Positions 1 to 6,005 of a stretch of 30,002 bases of DNA are shown in pieces (the stretch's first letter is position 1; each line of letters begins with the position of its first letter). This DNA comes from JBKPFU01 sp046728975 (GTDB lineage Bacteria > Actinomycetota > Thermoleophilia > Gaiellales > Gaiellaceae), in assembly GCA_046728975.1 (NCBI GenBank), contig JBKPFU010000153.1, forward strand, positions 1-30,002, read 5' to 3'. The notes under the pieces were generated by a model. The model searched no databases, was not told the DNA's origin, and saw nothing but the letters and a program-made list of their open reading frames with translations. A program made the translations under genes and the position numbers.

Positions 1-108
1 GTCGAGGCTGTCGGATGCGTAGCGCAGGCCGAGGTCGGTCTCACCGCGGGTGAGCTCGTGAACCTCGTAAACCGGCCGGGCCGCACGGCCGAAGATCGTT
101 TCGGCCAT
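1..108 (-). CDS. Partial CDS, N-terminal 36 residues of an unidentified protein
   Basis: An open frame reads leftwards from ATG at 108 off the window edge, so only the first 36 residues are visible (starting MAETIFGRAARPVYEVHEL). An excellent Shine-Dalgarno (AAGGAGAAGGG) lies just upstream of the ATG, which fixes the start. No signal peptide or membrane segment is seen in the visible part. I do not recognise the family. The 12-bp-stem terminator at 177-205 separates it from the small-protein genes upstream, so it probably has its own promoter in 109-176. Confidence 0.6.
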   Translation of the reverse strand, partial: MAETIFGRAARPVYEVHELTRGETDLGLRYASDSLD

Positions 109-176
109 GCCCTTCTCCTTTCGAGACTGATTTTCGACCGGTGCCGCCGAGGTTGCCATCCCTCGGGCGGAGGAAA

Positions 177-205
177 GGAAAGGGCCTCTCGCCGAGGCCC
201 TTTCC
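177..205 (-). terminator. Perfect 12-bp stem-loop terminator
   Basis: Two 12-nt arms (177-188 and 194-205) pair perfectly around a 5-nt TCGCC loop, with A/T-containing ends (GGAAAGGG...CCCTTTCC). It lies 22 nt beyond the stop of the 228-395 gene, so it most likely ends transcription of the two small acidic-protein genes. It is near symmetrical and could work in both directions. Confidence 0.75.
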
Positions 206-227
206 GGTCTTTCCAGCCACGGCGCGG

Positions 228-395
228 TCAGACGGGCGTCTGACCCTCCTCGCCCTGATGCGGCTGGTCGGTCGTCTCCTCCCAGTCGACGTCCGCCGGC
301 CGCTCCGAGCCGCTCTCCTCGTCGATCCGTTCTTGGGTCGGGTTCTGACCCGCCTCAATCGACTCTTCTCCGCTTTCCCTTTCCTGGTCGGTCAT
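228..395 (-). CDS. Small acidic protein, 55 aa, unknown function
   Basis: The ORF runs from ATG 395 to TGA 228 and starts MTDQERESGEESIEAGQ. The product is very hydrophilic and acidic (many E, D, Q), has one Trp, and shows no hydrophobic segment, so it is probably a disordered cytosolic protein. It starts 3 nt after the stop of the gene at 399-566, which is also exactly 55 codons and acidic, so the two are very likely co-transcribed. A perfect hairpin terminator follows the stop. I know no family for it. The call rests on the operon arrangement, the ribosome-binding site of the upstream gene and the terminator, not on homology. Confidence 0.5.
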   Translation of the reverse strand: MTDQERESGEESIEAGQNPTQERIDEESGSERPADVDWEETTDQPHQGEEGQTPV

Positions 396-398
396 GGC

Positions 399-566
399 TC
401 AGACCGCCTCGCCCGAGTCCTCGTCGCCCATGCCGCCGTCGCCGCCAAGGGCGCCTTCCTGGCCCCCCGCGACTTCGTCAGAGCCGCCGCCCATGCCTTC
501 GTCAGAGCCGCCGCCCATCTCGCCGCCCTCCTGGCCCTCCTGACCTTCCTGTTCCGACTCGGACAT
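399..566 (-). CDS. Small Gly/Glu-rich protein with internal repeat, 55 aa
   Basis: The ORF runs from ATG 566 to TGA 399, preceded by a strong Shine-Dalgarno (AAGGAGGG, 5 nt from the ATG), the main reason to accept it. The product begins MSESEQEGQEGQEGGE and contains the heptad MGGGSDE twice in a row, or nearly so, followed by a second Gly/Asp-rich stretch. It is almost free of hydrophobic residues and is presumably disordered. A TACAAC hexamer at 585-590 (minus) is a possible -10. The gene pairs with the downstream 55-codon gene 3 nt away. No function can be assigned. The composition recalls small stress-related or desiccation-related hydrophilic proteins, but that is only a resemblance. Confidence 0.5.
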   Translation of the reverse strand: MSESEQEGQEGQEGGEMGGGSDEGMGGGSDEVAGGQEGALGGDGGMGDEDSGEAV

Positions 567-630
567 ACGGCCCTCCTTGGGGTTGTTGTACGCGCGAGAT
601 TCCGCGCGTAGGCGCGCGCCAAACCTCCGC

Positions 631-636
631 TAACCT
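631..636 (+). promoter_or_regulatory. -10 element TAACCT for a leaderless moaA transcript
   Basis: TAACCT ends 7 nt before the ATG of moaA, and no purine-rich Shine-Dalgarno occurs in between (the spacer is CCTCGCG). This places the expected transcription start at or next to the start codon. The same arrangement recurs at several other genes in the window. Confidence 0.45.
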
Positions 637-643
637 CCTCGCG

Positions 644-1633
644 ATGGAACCGCTCGTCGATTCCTGGGGCCGCGAAATCAAGTCCGTGCGGGTTTCGGTG
701 ACGGACAAATGCAACTTCCGCTGCCGCTACTGCATGCCGGCCGAGGGCCTCGAATGGCTGCCCCGCGAAGAGGTGCTGTCCTTCGAAGAGAACGCGCGCA
801 TCGTCGCCGTCCTCGCGGCGATGGGCGTCGAGGAGGTGCGCCTGACGGGCGGCGAGCCGCTGGTTCGCCGCGACCTCCCGGTGCTCGTGGAGATGCTCGC
901 GCAGGCGTCCGGGGTGAACGACCTTTCGCTGACGACGAACGGGGTGCTGCTCGACCGGCTCGCCGGCCCGCTCGTGCGCGCGGGCTTGAAGCGCCTGAAC
1001 GTCTCGCTCGACTCGCTGTCGCACGTGCGCTTCGCCGAGATCACCCGGCGGGACGCGCTCGACCGCGTGCTTGCGGGCCTCGAGGAGGCAGAGCGCTATC
1101 CGGAGCTGCGGCCGATCAAGGTCAACTGCGTCGCGATCAGGGGCTTCACCGAGGAGGAAGTGCCGGCGCTCGCCGAACTCGCGCGGAGAAAGCCGTACGT
1201 CGTTCGCTTCATCGAGTTCATGCCGCTTGACGCCGATGAGGCGTGGCGGGACGACGACGTGCTCACGGGCGGTGAGATTCGGGCGTTGATCGAGGAGCGA
1301 TGGCCGCTCGAGGAGATCCCGGCGAAGGCCTCGTCGACGGCGCGGCGGTTCCGGTTCGCCGACGGCGCGGGCGAGATCGGGTTTGTCAACCCCGTCTCGG
1401 AGCCCTTCTGCTCCAGCTGCGACCGCATCCGCCTCACCGCCGACGGCCAGCTGCGCACCTGCCTGTTCTCGCGCCGCGAGTGGGATCTGAAGACTCCGCT
1501 CCGCGAGGGCGCCTCGGACGAGGAGCTGACGGGCCTGATCCGCTTCGCGGTCCGCCACAAGGAGCTCAAGCACAAGATCAGCGACCCCGGTTTTGTGAGA
1601 GCAAGCCGCTCTATGTCGCAGATCGGTGGCTAG
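644..1633 (+). CDS. moaA: GTP 3',8-cyclase MoaA (molybdenum cofactor biosynthesis)
   Basis: A radical-SAM enzyme of 329 residues, the usual MoaA length, that converts GTP to 3',8-cyclo-7,8-dihydro-GTP in the first step of molybdopterin synthesis. The N-terminal cluster motif CNFRCRYC gives Cys23, Cys27 and Cys30. The GGEPLVR stretch is the SAM-binding motif. The second 4Fe-4S cluster is ligated by Cys256, Cys259 (FCSSCDRIRLT) and Cys273 (LRTCLF). The protein ends in GG, the conserved C-terminal tail that enters the active site. It is not next to other moa genes here and appears to be a single-gene unit with a leaderless start. Identification is secure. Confidence 0.96.
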   Translation: MEPLVDSWGREIKSVRVSVTDKCNFRCRYCMPAEGLEWLPREEVLSFEENARIVAVLAAMGVEEVRLTGGEPLVRRDLPVLVEMLAQASGVNDLSLTTNGVLLDRLAGPLVRAGLKRLNVSLDSLSHVRFAEITRRDALDRVLAGLEEAERYPELRPIKVNCVAIRGFTEEEVPALAELARRKPYVVRFIEFMPLDADEAWRDDDVLTGGEIRALIEERWPLEEIPAKASSTARRFRFADGAGEIGFVNPVSEPFCSSCDRIRLTADGQLRTCLFSRREWDLKTPLREGASDEELTGLIRFAVRHKELKHKISDPGFVRASRSMSQIGG

Positions 1634-1667
1634 GGCACTGCCTTTCGGCCACGCCCGCGCTGCTGTT

Positions 1668-1673
1668 TACAAT
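1668..1673 (+). promoter_or_regulatory. -10 element TACAAT upstream of the inositol-lipid operon
   Basis: TACAAT, one mismatch from the TATAAT consensus, lies 29 nt before the ATG of the PAP2-like gene in a short AT-rich patch (TTTACAAT) of otherwise GC-rich DNA. I see no convincing -35. A GAGG sequence between it and the ATG can serve as the ribosome-binding site, so this unit has a leader, unlike many others here. Confidence 0.45.
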
Positions 1674-1702
1674 CTCACCATCTCGTTGAGGCTCCTGGAC
1701 CG

Positions 1703-2461
1703 ATGACCTCGATCGCCGCCGCCGGACGCCGTGTTCTCCCATGTGGATGGGGTGATTTCGCGCGCCAGCTTGCGATCTGGTTCGGCTTCCTCGCCGTGTA
1801 CCAGATCGCGCGAGGAATCGCCGACCGGAACCCCGCCCGCGCGTTCGAGAACGGTCTGAAGGTGATCGACGTCGAGCAGCACGCGAATGCCCTGTTCGAG
1901 ACCTCTGTGCAGCGGGTCACCGATTCATCGAGCTTCCTGACCAGTCTCGCCTCCTGGACTTACTGGAACTCCGAGTTCACGGTGGTCGGAATCGCGCTGC
2001 TGTGGGTCTACCTCCGTCGGCACGACGCGTTCACGAAGTTCCGAAACGCGATCCTCTTTGCGAACGTAATCGGCCTCGTCGGCTACGTGATCTGGCCGAC
2101 GGCGCCGCCGCGGATGTTCCCCGACTTCGGCTTCGTCGACACGCTCGCCGACTTCGGCAGCCTCAACCACGGCAGCGGCGTGATCGAGTTCGCCGCGAAC
2201 CCGTACGCCGCGATGCCGAGCCTCCATGCCGCGGACGCGCTGATCGTCGGGCTCGTTCTCGCGGCGGTGTGCCGCAGCCTCGTCGCAAAGGGCGTGTGGC
2301 TGCTGTGGCCGGCCTGGGTCTGGTTCTCGGTGATGGCCACGGGCAACCACTTCTGGCTCGACGTCGTCGCCGGCGTCGCCGTGGCGCTCGTCGCCCTCTG
2401 CGTCGTCTACCGCCGCGAGATCCGGCGGTTCGCGACACCCGCTGCCGCCAAACCCTCCTAG
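1703..2461 (+). CDS. PAP2-superfamily (Aur1/Ipt1-like) membrane phosphatase
   Basis: An integral membrane protein of 252 residues with about six hydrophobic segments. The PAP2 phosphatase motifs are all present: a conserved PTAPPR at about 132-137, motif 2 MPSLHAAD at 171-178 with the catalytic His, and motif 3 GNHFWLD at 214-220 with the nucleophile His and the assisting Asp. The arrangement is that of the Aur1/inositolphosphotransferase-like branch rather than of undecaprenyl-PP phosphatases. It sits 12 nt upstream of a probable phosphatidylinositol-phosphate synthase and two genes upstream of inositol-phosphate synthase. It is therefore a natural candidate for the phosphatase that turns phosphatidylinositol-phosphate into phosphatidylinositol, or for an enzyme transferring inositol-phosphate groups. 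Fold and motifs are seen. The substrate is inferred from neighbours only. Confidence 0.85.
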   Translation: MTSIAAAGRRVLPCGWGDFARQLAIWFGFLAVYQIARGIADRNPARAFENGLKVIDVEQHANALFETSVQRVTDSSSFLTSLASWTYWNSEFTVVGIALLWVYLRRHDAFTKFRNAILFANVIGLVGYVIWPTAPPRMFPDFGFVDTLADFGSLNHGSGVIEFAANPYAAMPSLHAADALIVGLVLAAVCRSLVAKGVWLLWPAWVWFSVMATGNHFWLDVVAGVAVALVALCVVYRREIRRFATPAAAKPS

Positions 2462-2473
2462 AGTCCCGTCGCT

Positions 2474-3100
2474 GTGAGTCTGCCTGCCACCCTCAAGGAG
2501 GGCTACACGCGTGGTACGCGCAGGCTCGCAGCAAGGTGGATCACCGGGCTCTCGCAGACGCGGCTGTCGCCCAACGTGCTCACGGCCACGGGCGTTGGGT
2601 TGTGCATCGCCGCCGCGGTGCTGATCCCGTTCGAAGATCGCAACGAATACGCCTTTTACTGGAGCGCAGCGGCGCTCTTCATCGTTGGGTCGATCCTCGA
2701 CATCCTCGACGGTGCGCTCGCACGCCAGAGCGGGCGCGCCACTCCCTTCGGCGAGTTCCTCGACTCGATCTCCGACCGCATCAGCGAAGGGTTCGTCCTC
2801 GGCGCCGTCGCGTACGTCTTCGCGCGCGACGGGAACGACATCGCGGCGACGTTCTGCGTCGCGGCAGTGGCCGGCTCGTTCCTCGTCTCCTACGCGCGGG
2901 CGAAGGCCGAGCTGATCGGCCTCAAGGGAGACGTCGGCATTGGAAGCCGCGCCGAGCGCGTCGTCGTCATCTCCGCCGGCCTGATCCTCGCGCCTTGGGG
3001 CGTCCTGCCGTGGGCGATCTACTTCTTGACGGCCACCGCGTGGCTGACCGTTGTGCAACGTGTGCTATCAGTGAGGAGGCAGCTGAAAGCGCGCACGTAA
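2474..3100 (+). CDS. CDP-alcohol phosphatidyltransferase, probable phosphatidylinositol-phosphate synthase
   Basis: A 208-residue membrane enzyme starting at GTG 2474, 12 nt after the PAP2 gene. The full CDP-alcohol phosphotransferase signature is intact: D76-x2-D79G80-x2-A83R84-x8-G93-x3-D97-x3-D101, the four Asp that hold two metal ions. Several hydrophobic segments follow. Family members transfer a phosphatidyl group from CDP-diacylglycerol to an alcohol. In actinobacteria the relevant enzyme uses inositol-1-phosphate and forms phosphatidylinositol-phosphate. That substrate is likely here because the next gene makes inositol-1-phosphate. A glycerol-phosphate-using enzyme is the main alternative. 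Confidence 0.85.
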   Translation: MSLPATLKEGYTRGTRRLAARWITGLSQTRLSPNVLTATGVGLCIAAAVLIPFEDRNEYAFYWSAAALFIVGSILDILDGALARQSGRATPFGEFLDSISDRISEGFVLGAVAYVFARDGNDIAATFCVAAVAGSFLVSYARAKAELIGLKGDVGIGSRAERVVVISAGLILAPWGVLPWAIYFLTATAWLTVVQRVLSVRRQLKART

Positions 3101-3133
3101 TGTAGAGTGCTATCAACGCGATGGCTGATAGCA
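3062..3133 (+). promoter_or_regulatory. TGCTATCA operator repeats around the RHH-Ino1 start codon
   Basis: GTGCTATCA occurs at 3062-3070 and again at 3107-3115. Its inverse TGATAGCA lies at 3126-3133, inside the first codons of the RHH-Ino1 gene. The last two copies form an inverted repeat with a 10-nt gap that spans the start codon. A possible -10 (TAGAGT, 3103-3108) abuts the middle copy. Short repeated half-sites are typical of ribbon-helix-helix repressors, and the gene they surround encodes two such domains. Autoregulation is therefore the simplest reading (inference). Confidence 0.55.
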
Positions 3134-4608
3134 GGAGTCGCAGAAGCGTAATCGTCCGGGTGCCGCCGCAACTCAAGCGACGTCTGGCGCTCGAGACTGC
3201 GCGCCGCGGCGAGAGCATGAACGACCTCGCAGTTGGGATCCTCGGCGACAAGTACGGCTTGCGCGTCGCGCCGTCGGGGCGCCGAAGCGTCACGCCCGGT
3301 GCCAGCGGCGTCGTCGTCCTGCGCATGCCCGAGGAGCTCAAGCGCTCGCTCAAGGCCGACGCGCGCCAGTCGAAGACCACGACCAACGACCTGATCGTCC
3401 GAGCGCTCTCCGAGAGCCTCGGCGTGGAGGGGAGAAAGGAACCAATGGCCTCAACGAACGGCAAGGGAAACGGGCGGGTTCGCTCGGATGACAAGGTCCG
3501 CGTCGCGATCATCGGCGTCGGAAACTGCGCCTGCTCGCTCGTGCAGGGCATCGAGTACTACAAGGACGCGAAGGCGGACGAGTTCGTCCCCGGCCTGATG
3601 CACGTTGACCTCGGCGGCTACCACGTCGGCGACATCGAGTTCACGGCCGCGTTTGACGTAACCACCGACAAGGTCGGCAAGGACCTCGCCGAAGCGATCT
3701 GGGCGCACCCCAACAACACGGTCAAGTTCGCCGACGTTCCGAAGACGGGGATCACCGTGTCGCGCGGGATGACGCACGACGGCATCGGGCTCTACCTCCA
3801 GGACGTCGTCGAGAAGGCGCCCGGCCAGACCGACGACGTGGTCGGGATCCTCAAGGAGACGGGCACCGACGTCGTCGTCAACTTCCTCCCGGTCGGCTCT
3901 GAAGAGGCGACGAAGTGGTACACCGAGCAGGTCCTCAACGCGGGCTGCGCGATGGTCAACTGCATGCCGGTCTTCATCGCCCGCGAGAAGTACTGGGACA
4001 ACCGCTTCCAGCAGGCCGGCGTGCCGATCATCGGCGACGACATCAAGTCGCAGGTCGGCGCGACGATCACCCACCGCGTCCTGACGAGCATCTTCCGCGA
4101 CCGCGGCGTCAAGGTCGACCGGACGTTCCAGCTCAACTTCGGCGGCAATGCCGACTTCCTGAACATGCTCGAGCGAGAGCGCCTCGAATCGAAGAAGATC
4201 TCGAAGACCTACTCGATCAAGTCGATGCTCCCGTACGAGATCGAGGATAAGAACATCCACGTCGGCCCGTCCGACCACGTCCCGTGGCTCGAGGACCGCA
4301 AGTGGGCATACATCCGGCTCGAGGGCACGGCGTTCGGCGACGTGCCGCTGAACGCAGAGCTCAAGATCGAGGTCTGGGATTCGCCGAACTCGGCCGGCGT
4401 TGTGATCGACGCGATCCGGCTCTGCAAGCTCGCGCTCGACAACGACATCTCGGGCACGCTCGGCGGCCCCTCGTCGTACCTGATGAAGTCGCCGCCGAAG
4501 CAGTACCCGGACGATGAGGCGCACGATCTCGTCGAGGAGTTCATCCGCAAGAACGCGCCTGCGAAGAAGAAACAGCATGCAAAGGGGGCTGTTTCAGGAA
4601 AGGCGTAG
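3121..4608 (+). CDS. ino1: Ribbon-helix-helix x2 / myo-inositol-1-phosphate synthase fusion
   Basis: A 495-residue open frame. Residues 9-46 and 63-101 are two similar ribbon-helix-helix units (VIVRVPPQLKRRLAL and VVVLRMPEELKRSLKAD, each followed by a helix). From residue about 125 the rest is inositol-3-phosphate synthase: NAD-binding IIGVGNCACSLVQG, then NFLPVGSEEA, NCMPVFIA, GDDIKSQVGAT and LNFGGNADFLNM. It makes inositol-1-phosphate from glucose-6-phosphate. Actinobacterial Ino1 is normally about 360-390 residues and lacks the N-terminal part. A strong internal ribosome-binding site and ATG at 3445 could also yield a free 387-residue enzyme from the same frame. The gene follows the phosphatidyltransferase by 20 nt. 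The enzyme identity is firm; whether the fusion protein is made is open. Confidence 0.92.
   Translation: MADSRSRRSVIVRVPPQLKRRLALETARRGESMNDLAVGILGDKYGLRVAPSGRRSVTPGASGVVVLRMPEELKRSLKADARQSKTTTNDLIVRALSESLGVEGRKEPMASTNGKGNGRVRSDDKVRVAIIGVGNCACSLVQGIEYYKDAKADEFVPGLMHVDLGGYHVGDIEFTAAFDVTTDKVGKDLAEAIWAHPNNTVKFADVPKTGITVSRGMTHDGIGLYLQDVVEKAPGQTDDVVGILKETGTDVVVNFLPVGSEEATKWYTEQVLNAGCAMVNCMPVFIAREKYWDNRFQQAGVPIIGDDIKSQVGATITHRVLTSIFRDRGVKVDRTFQLNFGGNADFLNMLERERLESKKISKTYSIKSMLPYEIEDKNIHVGPSDHVPWLEDRKWAYIRLEGTAFGDVPLNAELKIEVWDSPNSAGVVIDAIRLCKLALDNDISGTLGGPSSYLMKSPPKQYPDDEAHDLVEEFIRKNAPAKKKQHAKGAVSGKA
3426..3447 (+). promoter_or_regulatory. Internal ribosome-binding site and ATG inside RHH-Ino1
   Basis: GGAGGGGAGAAAGGA (3426-3440) stands 4 nt before an in-frame ATG at 3445, codon 109 of the fused frame. 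It lies exactly between the second ribbon-helix-helix unit and the enzyme domain. The first ATG at 3121 has no Shine-Dalgarno. Both a long regulator-enzyme fusion and a short enzyme could thus be translated from one message. Confidence 0.6.
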
Positions 4609-4633
4609 CTTTTTCCCGCTCCGGGGTATAGAC

Positions 4634-4657
4634 CTCCCCGACCACTGTCGAGGGGAG
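4634..4657 (+). promoter_or_regulatory. Hairpin overlapping the ribosome-binding site of the DUF839 gene
   Basis: CTCCCC (4634-4639) can pair with GGGGAG (4652-4657), extended by GAC/GTC around a CACT loop with a 2-nt bulge. The 3' arm contains the GGGGAG Shine-Dalgarno of the gene starting at 4664, so the structure would hide it. A TATAGA hexamer at 4627-4632 may be a -10. Both are pattern-based suggestions. Confidence 0.3.
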
Positions 4658-4663
4658 AATTCG

Positions 4664-5938
4664 ATGAAGATCAAGCGGTTCGCGGCGCCTGTGGCACTCG
4701 CGCTGGTCGCAGCGCTGGTCGCCACGGGTGCCGCTGCGAAGAAACGCCCGCCGGGGTCTCCACAGACCGACCCCGCGGGGATCATCGACCTGCCCGCGGG
4801 CTACAGCTACAAAGTCATCGCCACGAGCTGCGCAACGCCGGTGCGGCTCACCGAGAGCGGTCGCACGGACGTCATGCCCGAGGACTTCGACGCGAACGTC
4901 CTGGTGCGTGGGCCCGGAGGTCGTCTCTGGCTGCTTTCGAACCACGAGCTGACGCAGCCGCGCGCCGGCGACTTCCAGGGGGACGCGGGCAAGTGCCATG
5001 TCGATGAGCAGACGCCGGGCGACGACGACTCCGACGGCTGGGGCTCGGTGTCGCGGATCACGCTCGGAAAGGACGGCAGCTCTGTCCAGCTCGCCGAGGT
5101 AATCACAACCGGGTTGCACAACCTCTGTGCGGGCGCCCTGACGCCGTGGAAGACGTTCCTGACGAACGAGGAATTCCCGTTCCTCGCCGATCCGCAGCAG
5201 CGCTCGGGTTGGGTATGGGAGGTCGACCCGCGAACGGGCAAGGCGACTCGTGCCACAGGCATGGGTCGCTTCAGCCACGAGCAGGAGGCCCGTGTCGGGA
5301 AGGCGTGGGTCCTGACGGACGACCGGGGGAATTACCAGTACCTCTACAAGTTCGTCCCGAACCGCGCCCGCGACCTGGCGAGCGGCAAGCTGTACGGGCT
5401 CGTGTTCGACCGCGCGACCAACACGGGTCACTGGGTCGGGCCGCTCAACCCGCTCAACCCGGAAGGCGACATGGTCGCCCGGGTTGGACCGCCAAACGCC
5501 ACGAACAGCTTCGAAAAGGCGGAAGGCATCGTTCGTGCCCACGGCAATGCGGTCGTGTTCAGCGAATCCGGCGCCACCGCTCACCCCGGGCGCGTCTGGC
5601 TCCTGCGCGGAATCAACAAGCAGACCGTCCGCGGTCGCGTGCTCGCCGAGGGCAACTTCGCCACGATGAGCCACCCGGACAACCTCCGGTTTAACAACAG
5701 CGGCGACCTCTACATCATGGAGGACAACGGCTCAGACCTCGTTCCCAGGGCCGGCGGGGTCAACGAGATCTGGATCCTGCCGAAGAAGGGTGGGGCGCTG
5801 GTTCGTTTCGCCTCGACCAAGAGCGAGCCGACCGGTCCGTGGTTCTCGCACGACGGCAAGCGCCTCTATCTGTCGCTCCAGGGGGCGCCGAGCCGCGTCA
5901 TCGTGATCGACGCGGCGAAGAAACGCGGAAAGAAGTGA
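4664..5938 (+). CDS. Exported PhoX/DUF839-like protein
   Basis: The start is ATG 4664, after GGGGAG, giving 424 residues. The first 26 form a classic signal peptide (MKIKRFAAPVALALVAAL, then AAA). The mature part matches the PhoX-like DUF839 family: MPEDFDANVLV, WLLSNHELTQP, CAGALTPWKTFLTNEE, DDRGNYQYLYKFVP, SHPDNLRFNNSGDLYIMED and GPWFSHDGKRLYLSLQ are conserved blocks of the beta-propeller alkaline-phosphatase-like fold. Enzymatic PhoX proteins are Fe/Ca-dependent phosphatases. I cannot verify all metal ligands here, so phosphatase activity is possible but unproven. It begins 55 nt after ino1 and is followed by its own hairpin terminator, suggesting a separate unit. Confidence 0.85.
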   Translation: MKIKRFAAPVALALVAALVATGAAAKKRPPGSPQTDPAGIIDLPAGYSYKVIATSCATPVRLTESGRTDVMPEDFDANVLVRGPGGRLWLLSNHELTQPRAGDFQGDAGKCHVDEQTPGDDDSDGWGSVSRITLGKDGSSVQLAEVITTGLHNLCAGALTPWKTFLTNEEFPFLADPQQRSGWVWEVDPRTGKATRATGMGRFSHEQEARVGKAWVLTDDRGNYQYLYKFVPNRARDLASGKLYGLVFDRATNTGHWVGPLNPLNPEGDMVARVGPPNATNSFEKAEGIVRAHGNAVVFSESGATAHPGRVWLLRGINKQTVRGRVLAEGNFATMSHPDNLRFNNSGDLYIMEDNGSDLVPRAGGVNEIWILPKKGGALVRFASTKSEPTGPWFSHDGKRLYLSLQGAPSRVIVIDAAKKRGKK

Positions 5939-5943
5939 ATGGC

Positions 5944-5966
5944 GGGGGCGGCCACGCGCCGCCCCC
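5944..5966 (+). terminator. GC-rich stem-loop terminator after the DUF839 gene
   Basis: GGGGGCGGC (5944-5952) pairs perfectly with GCCGCCCCC (5958-5966) around CACGC, followed by TCATT. It begins 6 nt past the stop codon. The T tract is poor, as is common in high-GC actinobacteria. Confidence 0.65.
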
Positions 5967-5991
5967 TCATTCCACCCGCGACGATCCCCAC

Positions 5992-5997
5992 TAGACT
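5992..5997 (+). promoter_or_regulatory. -10 element TAGACT, leaderless start of the GT-PHP gene
   Basis: TAGACT ends 8 nt before ATG 6006, and the sequence between lacks a Shine-Dalgarno (CGGTTCGA). This spacing puts the transcription start at the ATG. Confidence 0.5.
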
Positions 5998-6005
5998 CGG
6001 TTCGA

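Noticed and set aside
1925..3058. 377-residue minus-strand frame opposite the PAP2 and phosphatidyltransferase genes
   Set aside because: It is an antisense shadow with biased composition, and both plus-strand genes carry intact catalytic motifs.
3121..3447. RHH regulator as a separate gene upstream of ino1
   Set aside because: There is no stop codon between the RHH part and Ino1, so the frame is continuous. The internal start is recorded as a possible second product instead.
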